From positions 1-61,778 of the forward strand of contig JAVVEG010000019.1 of NCBI GenBank assembly GCA_032251455.1: a DNA stretch of 61,778 nt. Direction: 5' to 3'. Source of the DNA: JAVVEG01 sp032251455. Lineage in GTDB: Bacteria > Pseudomonadota > Gammaproteobacteria > Pseudomonadales > Pseudohongiellaceae. Below the pieces are notes generated by a model, which made no database searches, had not been told where the DNA came from, and worked only from the letters and a program-made list of their open reading frames with translations. This document shows, in pieces, positions 27,816 to 35,886 of this stretch. Position 1 is the first letter of the stretch; every line of letters starts with the position of its first letter. Made by a program: the position numbers and the translations under genes.

Positions 27816-29354
27816 TTACAATGACTGATGGACGTGTTCCGCCAGGCCCACGCCGGCTTCGGCCATGGTCAGGTAGGTCTGGTCTGCCCCCGCCTCGATG
27901 ACCTTGGCCGCTTCATCCTGGTGCATGCTGTGGGAGACGATCTGGCCAACAAAACCATGCTGCCTGAGTTTGCGCGTGGCGATTATCTTCGCTTCCACAT
28001 CATTGATGGTCAGAATCACGGCCCTCACCTTGCCCATGTCCAGACCCTGCCAGAAAACCTGGTCCTCGGCATCGGCAAAGAAGACATTATGGTTCATGGC
28101 GATATGCCGCTCGACCTTGGCCGGGTCCGAATCCAGGGCAATCAGCCGGCATTTGTGCTGCAGGTGTTCATAGGCAGCAGTGCCGGTGCGGCCCAGGCCC
28201 ATGATGAGGACATCGGCATCCCCCAGGGAGACCGGTTGCTCATCGGGGTGCGGCAGGTTGCGTTCGAAAGGCAGCAGGTATTGGCAGAAACGTTCGTACA
28301 AAGGATGTGCGAGACGGTTCAGGGGTGCGCTGAGGACAAAGGACAGGGCCACGGTCAAGGCCAGTGGCACCAGCCATTCGGGCAGGACTACGCTGGCCAC
28401 GATCAGGCCGAACTCACTGTAATTGCTCAGGCTCAGGCTGCTGAGGAAGGCACTGCGGGCACGCAGCCTGAAGGCGACCAGCAGCAGGAAAAAGAGCAGG
28501 CCTTTCAAGGGCAGCACTATCAACAACACCAGGGCAAAAACCCAGGCCTGGGTATCGGGCAGGCCTTCGATACCAATCTGCAGGAAAAACCCGACCAGGA
28601 AGAACTCCTTGATGCCCCATAGTGATTTGCCCAGTTCTCCGGCGCGGGGATGTCTGGCCAGCAATGCCCCGAATACCAGGGCCCCCAGCTCGGAACTGAG
28701 CCCCAGCAACTCAAAGCCGTAGCCACCAATGACCAGAGCGGCCAGCAGGCCGAACAAAAGCATCAGCTCATCATGGCCGCTGGCATCGAGCAGGCGGAAC
28801 AGCAGAGGTCGCAGCAGAGGCAACAGGAACACAGCGAAGGCCCAGACAGAGGGGGGCGTGCCGCTGGCCAGGCTCATCACCAGCAAGGCCAGCAAATCCT
28901 GCACGATCAGAATGCCAATGGCAACACGGCCGTGAAAAGCCTTCAACTCACGCTTGCCTTCCAGCACCTTGGCGGCCAGTACCGTGCTGGAGAATGACAG
29001 GGCAGCGGCCAGCATGAAACTGGTATAGATATCGGTCTGCAGGAAAAAATACAGCGCGGGTGTCAACAGCAACAGGGAGATCAGGAAATGCAACAGGCCT
29101 CCCCCGATGACTTCCTGTTTCACCAGTTTTGCCGGTTCCAGCTTCAGGCCGACAGTGAACAGCAGCAACAGCACGCCCAGATGCGAGACATGCTCAAGAA
29201 TGACACCATTCTGGTCGGGCAGGCCCAGGTCGGTGGCAAACCCGGTGATGAGGAATCCGGCCAGCAGATACCCGGTCAGGGGAGGCAGCCCGACCAGCTT
29301 GACCAGCAGCCCGGCAATGAATGCAAATCCTATCCAGACAGCTTCGAGCAACAT
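27816..29354 (-). CDS. CPA2-family cation:proton antiporter with TrkA-N domain
   Basis: A 512-residue inner-membrane protein. The first about 360 residues are a Na+/H+-exchanger domain with 12 or so helices (GLPPLTGYLLAGFLITG; LLLFTVGLKLEP is the family motif near 75-86). The last about 140 residues are an RCK/TrkA-N nucleotide-binding domain (DVLIMGLGRTGTAAYEHL, with the G-x-G-x-x-G loop, about 378-395). This arrangement matches KefB/KefC/YbaL-type potassium efflux antiporters; glutathione control cannot be judged. Convergent with folK, single gene. Confidence 0.88.
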   Translation of the reverse strand: MLLEAVWIGFAFIAGLLVKLVGLPPLTGYLLAGFLITGFATDLGLPDQNGVILEHVSHLGVLLLLFTVGLKLEPAKLVKQEVIGGGLLHFLISLLLLTPALYFFLQTDIYTSFMLAAALSFSSTVLAAKVLEGKRELKAFHGRVAIGILIVQDLLALLVMSLASGTPPSVWAFAVFLLPLLRPLLFRLLDASGHDELMLLFGLLAALVIGGYGFELLGLSSELGALVFGALLARHPRAGELGKSLWGIKEFFLVGFFLQIGIEGLPDTQAWVFALVLLIVLPLKGLLFFLLLVAFRLRARSAFLSSLSLSNYSEFGLIVASVVLPEWLVPLALTVALSFVLSAPLNRLAHPLYERFCQYLLPFERNLPHPDEQPVSLGDADVLIMGLGRTGTAAYEHLQHKCRLIALDSDPAKVERHIAMNHNVFFADAEDQVFWQGLDMGKVRAVILTINDVEAKIIATRKLRQHGFVGQIVSHSMHQDEAAKVIEAGADQTYLTMAEAGVGLAEHVHQSL

Positions 29355-29402
29355 GGTGGCCTATGATTGTGAATAAGAGGTTCTGAATGAGCCGCCCTGA
29401 TT

Positions 29403-30137
29403 CTAACCGAGAGACCTGCCGCCATCCACCTTGATCACCTGACCGGTTATATAAGAGGCGTTGTAGAGAAACCAGGCGGCATCGGCAATGTCCTCGGGAC
29501 AACCGATCCGGCCCAGGGCAATGTCGGCAAGAATGGTTTGCTGGTCATTGACGTTGACCTCATCTTCCGGCCACAGGATTGCCCCGGGAGCAATGCCGTT
29601 GACCCGGACTTCAGGTGCCAGTTCCCTGGCCAGGGCGTGCGTCATCATCTTCAGCCCGGCCTTGGCAATGCTGTAGATTGGATAGCCCTTGAGGCCGCTG
29701 TCGGCATGGATATCGACGATATTGATGATGCAGCCCCGCTGTTGTTGCAGGCTGGCAGACAGGGCGGTGGCAAGAATGTAGGCGGCGCGCAGATTGCTGT
29801 CCACCAGGTCATCCCAGTGGGTAAGGGAAGCCAGTGTCAACGGAGTCGGATAAAAGCTGCTGGCATTGTTGATCAGGGTATCGACCCGACCAAAACAGGC
29901 CAGCACCCTGGCTGCCAGCGCCGGCAGCTGGTCGGTCTCGGTCAGATCGGCCTGCAGCAGTTGCACGGAACCAGGCCGGTACTGGCAAAGCTGTTGTTGC
30001 AGACCCTGGGCGGCAGCAGCCGAGGTGTGATAATGCAGGACGATATCGTGACCGTGATGATGGAACTGGCGCACGATCTGTGCCCCTATGCGTCTGGCCG
30101 CACCAGTGACGAACAGGACGGGGCGTTCATGTTTCAT
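29403..30137 (-). CDS. SDR oxidoreductase, pteridine-reductase/FolM-like
   Basis: A 244-residue short-chain dehydrogenase. The Rossmann motif is the variant VTGAARRIGAQIV (about 9-21), where the Arg-Arg after TGAA is typical of pteridine reductases that prefer NADPH, and the catalytic motif is YSIAKAGLKMM (Tyr and Lys about 157-161). NNASSFYPTPL is the NNA-S motif of this subgroup. It may reduce dihydrobiopterin or dihydromonapterin, as FolM does, which would fit the nearby folate genes. Start ATG 30137 fits the family; it overlaps the end of cca by 11 bases, so translation is coupled. Confidence 0.82.
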   Translation of the reverse strand: MKHERPVLFVTGAARRIGAQIVRQFHHHGHDIVLHYHTSAAAAQGLQQQLCQYRPGSVQLLQADLTETDQLPALAARVLACFGRVDTLINNASSFYPTPLTLASLTHWDDLVDSNLRAAYILATALSASLQQQRGCIINIVDIHADSGLKGYPIYSIAKAGLKMMTHALARELAPEVRVNGIAPGAILWPEDEVNVNDQQTILADIALGRIGCPEDIADAAWFLYNASYITGQVIKVDGGRSLG

Positions 30138-31401
30138 GTCTGGCTGCCTTTGTTGTCCGTGTTGTCTGGACGGTTGGTTTAATGGCCTGCAAGCGTTGTT
30201 GGTGAACAAATGTCTTGATCGCGGTTTTGTCTGCGCTGGCAGACTGACCGATGCCACTGGTCCGCAGCAGGGCGCCGATATCCAGCGCATTGGCCAGCTG
30301 GAACAGTTTGTTCACATAGGCCGCCTGGGGGTAAGGCTGGTCTGCGTAACCCTCACGGCCACGCGCATCCGCCTCGCAGGCCAGCAGGAACTGCTGCAGT
30401 TGATGCGGGCGGCGGAAGGCATCGAGTGATTCCAGCAGATTCAGCAGAGTGCTTGCTTTCAGTTGCAGCGCCTGGTGGCATTGCAGATGATAGGCGGCAG
30501 TGTGACGGGCCAGGGCGAGATAGTCTTTGGGCAGGCGCAGGCGTTTGGCGGCAGCCTCGATCAGCGGCAGCCCCAGGTGTTCATGGCCATAGTGATGGGG
30601 CCAGTTGTCCTTTTCGGTGGTGGCCTTGCCGACATCGTGCATCAGTGCCGCGAAGCGAACCACCGGGTCGGTGCTCAAGCGCGTGGCCTGTTCGAGCACC
30701 ATCAGGGTATGCAGTCCGGTGTCTATTTCAGGATGGTGCTGGGCGGGTTGGGGAATGCCAAACAGGGCATCCACTTCTGGCAGCAGGGCCGGCAGAGCAT
30801 TGGCCTGGCGCAGGGTGCGGATGAAGGTGGCCGGCGAGGTTTCCTGCAGGGCTTTCTGGCATTCCTGCCAAAGCCGTTCTGCCGGCAGGTGTGTCAGTTC
30901 TCCGCTGGCGGCAATCTCCTGCATCAGGCCCAGGGTTTCCGGGGCAATGCTGAAGCCCAGATTGGCAAAGCGGGCAGCAAAGCGGGCCACCCGCAATACC
31001 CGCAAAGGGTCTTCGACAAAGGCCGGGGACACATGGCGCAGAACCCGGTTGGCAATATCCTGGGCGCCACCATAGGGATCAATCAACTTGCCGTTGCTGT
31101 CTTCGGCAATGGCGTTGATGGTCAGATCACGCCGCTGCAGATCTTCTTCCAGCGTCACTGTGGGATCAGCATGGATGAGGAAGCCGGTATGACCGGGCGC
31201 TGTCTTGCGCTCGGTGCGGGCCAGGGCGTACTCCTCCCTGGTTTTGGGATGCAGGAATACGGGGAAGTCACGCCCGACCTGGGTATAACCCTGAGCCAGC
31301 ATCTCTGCGGCAGTGGCTCCCACCACCACCCAGTCATGATCAGCCCTGCCCAGTCCCAGCAATCTGTCGCGGACTGCGCCGCCAACCAGATAGATTTCCA
31401 T
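30127..31401 (-). CDS. cca: Multifunctional CCA-adding enzyme with HD domain
   Basis: A 424-residue tRNA nucleotidyltransferase that adds or repairs the CCA end. The nucleotidyltransferase head is MEIYLVGGAVRDRLLG, ADHDWVVVGATAAEM (the D-x-D motif, about 21-23), and DLTINAIAED. The HD domain (LMHDVGKATTEKDNWPHH, about 250-267) is present, so this is the gammaproteobacterial bacterial form with phosphohydrolase activities. Lies upstream of the pteridine-reductase-like gene (overlap) and downstream of apaH (15-base gap). Confidence 0.96.
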   Translation of the reverse strand: MEIYLVGGAVRDRLLGLGRADHDWVVVGATAAEMLAQGYTQVGRDFPVFLHPKTREEYALARTERKTAPGHTGFLIHADPTVTLEEDLQRRDLTINAIAEDSNGKLIDPYGGAQDIANRVLRHVSPAFVEDPLRVLRVARFAARFANLGFSIAPETLGLMQEIAASGELTHLPAERLWQECQKALQETSPATFIRTLRQANALPALLPEVDALFGIPQPAQHHPEIDTGLHTLMVLEQATRLSTDPVVRFAALMHDVGKATTEKDNWPHHYGHEHLGLPLIEAAAKRLRLPKDYLALARHTAAYHLQCHQALQLKASTLLNLLESLDAFRRPHQLQQFLLACEADARGREGYADQPYPQAAYVNKLFQLANALDIGALLRTSGIGQSASADKTAIKTFVHQQRLQAIKPTVQTTRTTKAARHET

Positions 31402-31416
31402 GACGTTGATCCTCGT

Positions 31417-32232
31417 TCATACACTGAACAGGCGGTGGTCTTCCAGGCGCATCAGAGTCAGTTGGCGCCCCCAGACACAGCCGGTATCCATGGCAAACAC
31501 ATAGGGGTTGCCGGTTTTGCCTTCCAGTGCAGCCCAGTGTCCAAACAGGATAATCGTTTCCGGGGTCAATTGCTCGAATTCAAACCACGGTCTGAAGCCC
31601 GGCGGGGCGGATGTCAGCCCTTCCTTGACTTCCAGGTTCAAGGTGCCGCGGGCATCGCAGAAACGCATCCGGGTCAGGTAGTTGGTGATTGTGCGCAGGC
31701 GCTTGCTTCCCTTCAGGCTGTCTTTCCAGCGTTTGGGCGTATCGCCGTACATGGCACTGAGAAATCGGCAGAAATCCGGCCCTTGCAAGGCCAGCTCCAC
31801 CTCTGCCGCCAGCTCAAGCGTCTGGGTCAGATGCCATTGCGGAGCCACCCCTGCGTGTACCATCAGATAGTGCTGCAGGCCGGCTTCGGTTTCCAGGCAG
31901 TCATAATGTGCCAGGGGTTTATGACGCAGCCAGTGCGCCAGCTCCGCGCAGTCGGCAGAGTCCAGCAGCGGGGCCAGGGTATCCTTGCCGCGAGCCTGGG
32001 CGCAGCCATGATAGATGGCAAGAAAATGCAGATCATGATTGCCGAGAACAATGCGGGTGGCATCGCCCAGGTCGCGCAGGTAGCGCAGTGTATCCAGGGA
32101 ACCGGGACCCCGGTTGATCAGGTCACCGACACACCACAGGCGGTCGTGGACAGGGTTGAAATTAATGTGTTTCATGAGGCGCAACAGCGGCTGGTAGCAA
32201 CCCTGTATATCGCCGACTACATAAGTTGCCAT
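31417..32232 (-). CDS. apaH: Symmetrical diadenosine tetraphosphatase ApaH
   Basis: A 271-residue metallophosphatase that splits Ap4A into two ADP and also removes Np4 caps from RNA. Conserved metal-ligand motifs are all present: VGDIQGCYQPL (about 7-17), GDLINRGPGSLDTL (about 36-49), GNHDLHFLA (about 64-72) and later LMVHAGVAPQW. Part of the surA-pdxA-rsmA-apaG-apaH operon, 45 bases after apaG, in the order common to Gammaproteobacteria. Confidence 0.97.
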   Translation of the reverse strand: MATYVVGDIQGCYQPLLRLMKHINFNPVHDRLWCVGDLINRGPGSLDTLRYLRDLGDATRIVLGNHDLHFLAIYHGCAQARGKDTLAPLLDSADCAELAHWLRHKPLAHYDCLETEAGLQHYLMVHAGVAPQWHLTQTLELAAEVELALQGPDFCRFLSAMYGDTPKRWKDSLKGSKRLRTITNYLTRMRFCDARGTLNLEVKEGLTSAPPGFRPWFEFEQLTPETIILFGHWAALEGKTGNPYVFAMDTGCVWGRQLTLMRLEDHRLFSV

Positions 32233-32277
32233 GGCATGCTTTCTGCTGCGGTGGTGAGAGTGACTTTCAGCGGAGGT

Positions 32278-32667
32278 TCAGTGAACCGTATGCGGGCGCG
32301 AGAGCAGGAAGGCCGGCACTGGGGCTGCAAATTTTTCACCATCGGTATCCACCATTTCATAACTTCCCTGCATGGTACCAAACTGGGTGGAAAGAATGGC
32401 ACCACTGGTGTAAACAAATTTCTGGCCCGGCTCGATCAGCGGTTGCAGGCCGACAACACCGGTGCCTTTCACTTCCTCCACCTTGTTGTTGTCGTCGGTA
32501 ATGATCCAGTGACGTGACAACAGTTTTACCGGCTGATCACTGCGGTTTTCTATGCCGATGGTGTAGGCAAAAGCGTAACGGCTGTTGTCAGGGTCCGACT
32601 GCTCCTGCAGATATTGTGTCTGTACCGAGATATCAATCTTGGCGGCTGTGTGTTCCGGGTTCGGCAT
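32278..32667 (-). CDS. apaG: ApaG protein (Co2+/Mg2+ efflux-associated)
   Basis: A 129-residue beta-sandwich protein of the ApaG family. The usual marks are YAFAYTIGIENRSDQPVKLL (partial family motif), HWIITDDNNKVEEVKGTGVVG and the C-terminal FGTMQGSYEM. The role is not firmly known; mutants in enterics show cation resistance and the protein folds like a fibronectin type III domain. ATG 32667 is within the end of rsmA (35-base overlap), with AGGAGAA upstream. Confidence 0.95.
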   Translation of the reverse strand: MPNPEHTAAKIDISVQTQYLQEQSDPDNSRYAFAYTIGIENRSDQPVKLLSRHWIITDDNNKVEEVKGTGVVGLQPLIEPGQKFVYTSGAILSTQFGTMQGSYEMVDTDGEKFAAPVPAFLLSRPHTVH

Positions 32668-33523
32668 GATGGTGTTCTCCTGATGAGTCTGCCGGGCTGC
32701 CGCTGGCATCGGTAATGGCATCACTGATGGCGATATAGTCGGCCAGGCCAAGATTTTCCGGGCGCAGGCTGAGATCAATCGGCAGCTGGCTTGAGTCTGT
32801 AGCAGAGATAAGGGTGCTGAGACTGTTTTTCAAGGTCTTGCGGCGCTGATTGAATGCGGTGCGAACCACCTTTTGCAGGCAGGAGAAGTCCTTGGCCTGC
32901 AATGGCAGTTCCCGGTAGGGACGCAGACGCACGATGGCAGAGTTCACTTTGGGCTGCGGCCTGAATGCCCCCGGGGGCACCATGAACAGGGGCTCGACGG
33001 CACAAAAATACTGCATCATGATGCCGAGCCGGCCATAGGCGGGGTCGCCAACCCCGGCAGCAAGCCTTTGCACCACCTCGTGCTGGAGCATGAACACCAT
33101 GTCTTCAATCTGGGCATGGTAGCGCAGCAGGTGAAACAGACAGGGTGTGGAAATATTGTAGGGCAGGTTACCGATGATGCGCAGTAGACGCGTGTCCTGC
33201 TGCAGTGCGCCGATATCGAATTTGAGGACATCGGCCTGGTGCACGCAAAAATCGTCTTCCTGGCCAAAACGGCTGTGCAGCCAGCCCGCCAGATCGCGGT
33301 CAAGTTCAATGACATCCAGTGTAGCCCCGCAGCTCAGCAAATGAGTGGTCAATGCAGCCTGGCCCGGGCCTATCTCCACCAGGTGCTGACCCGCTTGTGG
33401 GTTGATGGCGTGGATGATGCGCTGGATGACAGTCGGGTCATGCAGAAAATTCTGGCCAAAGCGTTTCCTGGCCCGGTGTTCTGGCAGCCTGTCGATGGCT
33501 GAGCGGGTTTGTGGGGTTTTCAT
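32633..33523 (-). CDS. rsmA: 16S rRNA adenine dimethyltransferase RsmA/KsgA
   Basis: A 296-residue SAM-dependent methyltransferase that dimethylates A1518 and A1519 of 16S rRNA. The family start RFGQNFLHDPTVIQRI (about 21-36), the SAM site LVEIGPGQAALT (about 48-59), and the catalytic NLPYNISTPCLFHLL (about 117-131) are conserved. The C-terminus is a little longer than in E. coli (273 residues), extending to overlap apaG. Overlaps pdxA by 4 bases. Confidence 0.97.
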   Translation of the reverse strand: MKTPQTRSAIDRLPEHRARKRFGQNFLHDPTVIQRIIHAINPQAGQHLVEIGPGQAALTTHLLSCGATLDVIELDRDLAGWLHSRFGQEDDFCVHQADVLKFDIGALQQDTRLLRIIGNLPYNISTPCLFHLLRYHAQIEDMVFMLQHEVVQRLAAGVGDPAYGRLGIMMQYFCAVEPLFMVPPGAFRPQPKVNSAIVRLRPYRELPLQAKDFSCLQKVVRTAFNQRRKTLKNSLSTLISATDSSQLPIDLSLRPENLGLADYIAISDAITDASGSPADSSGEHHHAEPGTHSRQD

Positions 33524-34530
33524 GACAGGTCTTCAGCATCACGCAAGCGACTGTTGCTGGCCATCAGACAGGCGGTGGCGATGGCATTTCCCAGGCTGCC
33601 GAAGTTGGTGCGTCCGCTTCCGGCCAGGTCCAGTGCCGTACCATGGTCCACCGAGGTGCGGATGACAGGCAGACCCAGTGTGATGTTGCAGGCATTGCCA
33701 AAGCCCATGTATTTGAGTACCGGCAAACCCTGGTCATGGTACATGGCCAGAACCACATCGGCCGAGGCCAGATGCTTGTCGGTAAACAGGGTGTCGGCCG
33801 GCAAGGGGCCGGTGATGCTCATTCCCTCCTGGCGCTTGCGGTTCAGCACCGGGATGATGACCTTGATCTCCTCATCGCCCAGATATCCCCCCTCGCCGGC
33901 ATGAGGATTCAGGCCGCAGACAAGAATGTGCGGCTGCATGATATTGAAACGAAAACGCAACTCGGCTTCAAGAATATCGATGATATTACCCAGCAGTTCT
34001 GGCGTGATGGTGTCGGCCACCGCCCGCAGGGGAATGTGAATGGTTGTCAGCGCCACCCGCAAGCCAGGTGTGGCCAGCATCATGACGGTAAGGGGTACCC
34101 CGCATTGTTCGGCCAGGTACTCGGTATGTCCGCTGAAAGCCGTGCCGGACTCATTGATGATGCCCTTGTGCACCGGGCCTGTGACCATGGCATCAAAATC
34201 ATTGCGCAGACAGTGTTTCAGTGCCAGCTTGAGTGTTTCCAGCACATAGGGGACATTGGCCGTGGTCAGCTGGTTGGCAATGCACGGTTCGCCCAACGTT
34301 ACTGGCAGCACACTCAAACAACCCGGTTTGCCGGGGCTTGCCGGTGACTGGGGATCGAAGGGGACAAGCTCCAGGGGCAGGTTCAACATCAAGGCCCGCT
34401 GTTGCAGTAAATCAGGATCGGCGATGACGACCATTTCTGTGTCGACCGGTGGTGTCTGGGCCAGCTGGATGCAGATATCCGGACCAATACCTGCTGGTTC
34501 CCCTGGAGTCACCGCGATGCGAAAAGTCAT
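33520..34530 (-). CDS. pdxA: 4-hydroxythreonine-4-phosphate dehydrogenase PdxA
   Basis: A 336-residue enzyme of the DXP-dependent vitamin B6 pathway, oxidising 4-phosphohydroxy-L-threonine for pyridoxine phosphate synthesis. The start TPGEPAGIGPDICIQLA, the metal-binding FSGHTEYLAEQC (about 140) and the ALTTIHIPLR / GLNPHAGEGGYLGDEE segments (about 210-225) match the family. Stands between surA (27-base gap) and rsmA (4-base overlap) as in many Gammaproteobacteria. Confidence 0.96.
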   Translation of the reverse strand: MTFRIAVTPGEPAGIGPDICIQLAQTPPVDTEMVVIADPDLLQQRALMLNLPLELVPFDPQSPASPGKPGCLSVLPVTLGEPCIANQLTTANVPYVLETLKLALKHCLRNDFDAMVTGPVHKGIINESGTAFSGHTEYLAEQCGVPLTVMMLATPGLRVALTTIHIPLRAVADTITPELLGNIIDILEAELRFRFNIMQPHILVCGLNPHAGEGGYLGDEEIKVIIPVLNRKRQEGMSITGPLPADTLFTDKHLASADVVLAMYHDQGLPVLKYMGFGNACNITLGLPVIRTSVDHGTALDLAGSGRTNFGSLGNAIATACLMASNSRLRDAEDLS

Positions 34531-34557
34531 GTCCTGTATTCCTTGTCAGAAGAGCAG

Positions 34558-35886
34558 TCAGAGAAGCACCTTGACGTAGGCCTGTTCTCTGATCTCGATC
34601 AGCCAGTTCTCCAGCTCGACATCGAATTTCCTGCCGCGCAGCACGTTTTCGGCCTGTCGACGGCGATACTCCCGACTGAGGTCCTGCATTCTTCTGTCCA
34701 GTACCTCGATGATGTGCCAGCCAAAATCGCTCAGAAACGGCTGGCTGACCTCGCCTGGTTCAAGCGTATTCATCTGGTTCTCGAAAACCCGGCCGGATGC
34801 GCCTTCATTGATCCAGCCCATATCCCCGCCAGCGACAACTGAATTGGAGTCATCCGAGAACTGTCGTGCCAGTTGGGCAAAATCTTCACCGCCTTCGGTA
34901 ATCCGGGTATGAAGATCGTTGATCAGTTCCCGGGCCTGCTCGTCGGTACGAATTTCGTTTGGCGTGATCTGTATCTGGCGAATATGGGTCTGTTGTACCA
35001 GGCGGTTGGCGTCACCCTGGACATCAGCCAGCTGCAGGATGTGCCAGCCATTGGGGCTGCGAATGGGTTCATGCACCTCGCGGTATTCCATGGCAGGGAC
35101 GATATCGGCGAACAGGGTGGGTAGTTGGCCGGCCTTGCGCCAGCCAAGGTCTCCGCCACTGACCGGGAATCCGAGAGGTGGATTGTTACTGGCATTTTCC
35201 ATAGCCTGTTGGCGCAGGGTAACAAAATCGGCACCGGCGGCCAGCTCGGCGTAGAGCTCGTTGGCAAACTGCTCCTTGGCCAGGACGACCTGGGGCGGAT
35301 CACTCGCTGCCACCGGAATCAATATCTGGTCAACCAGGTAGTCGGGTGCGATGGCTATTTTGCCGGCTTCAGAGTTAAGGAAATTTTCAATTTCCTGATT
35401 GGTGATATTGATGCGGCGGTTGACCACGCCTCTTTGCAGTTCGCGCAAGGCCAGTTCCTTGCGGACCTGCTCACGTGTACTTAAATAACGGTCATTGGCC
35501 TGCAGTTCGGCAATATAGGCATCGAATTCCATATTGCTGGCTTGCGCCAGGGTTTCAAAGACACGGTTGACGGTATCGTCATCAAACCGGATACCCATGC
35601 GATCTGCCAGTTGCATTTGCAGGTTTTCCACTACCAGTGCCTCGATGATCTGTTCCTGCAGCTCACTCATCGGCGGCAGGGGGCGGCCAGATTGTTGCGA
35701 CTGGAGTTGAATCTCTTCAAGCCGCAGATCGAATTCGCTTTGCAGAACGACGCCTTCATCGACAATGGCGATAATCTTGTCCAGGGTTTCCCGCTGTTGT
35801 GCCTGTACCGAAACGCCAAGAAACAGCGCCAGCAGGCCCGGCAGAAATCCCAGTGCCAGCTGTTTGCAGTGTTGATGGTTTGTCAT
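34558..35886 (-). CDS. surA: Periplasmic peptidyl-prolyl isomerase/chaperone SurA
   Basis: A 442-residue periplasmic chaperone for outer-membrane proteins. After a signal peptide (LALGFLPGLLALFLGVSVQA) comes the N-terminal chaperone domain (LDKIIAIVDEGVVLQSEFD), then two parvulin PPIase domains: one around 190-290 (QILIPVAASDPPQVVL, GGDLGWRKAGQLPT) and one around 300-400 (ARQFSDDSNSVVAGGDMGWI). Directly downstream of lptD with a 4-base overlap, which makes sense since LptD folding depends on SurA. Confidence 0.97.
   Translation of the reverse strand: MTNHQHCKQLALGFLPGLLALFLGVSVQAQQRETLDKIIAIVDEGVVLQSEFDLRLEEIQLQSQQSGRPLPPMSELQEQIIEALVVENLQMQLADRMGIRFDDDTVNRVFETLAQASNMEFDAYIAELQANDRYLSTREQVRKELALRELQRGVVNRRINITNQEIENFLNSEAGKIAIAPDYLVDQILIPVAASDPPQVVLAKEQFANELYAELAAGADFVTLRQQAMENASNNPPLGFPVSGGDLGWRKAGQLPTLFADIVPAMEYREVHEPIRSPNGWHILQLADVQGDANRLVQQTHIRQIQITPNEIRTDEQARELINDLHTRITEGGEDFAQLARQFSDDSNSVVAGGDMGWINEGASGRVFENQMNTLEPGEVSQPFLSDFGWHIIEVLDRRMQDLSREYRRRQAENVLRGRKFDVELENWLIEIREQAYVKVLL

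Noticed and set aside
30463..32517. Long plus-strand open frame (684 codons) opposite cca, apaH and apaG
   Set aside because: It lies wholly antisense to three well-identified genes and has Gln/His/Gly-rich low-sense composition; an artefact of G+C-rich codon bias.
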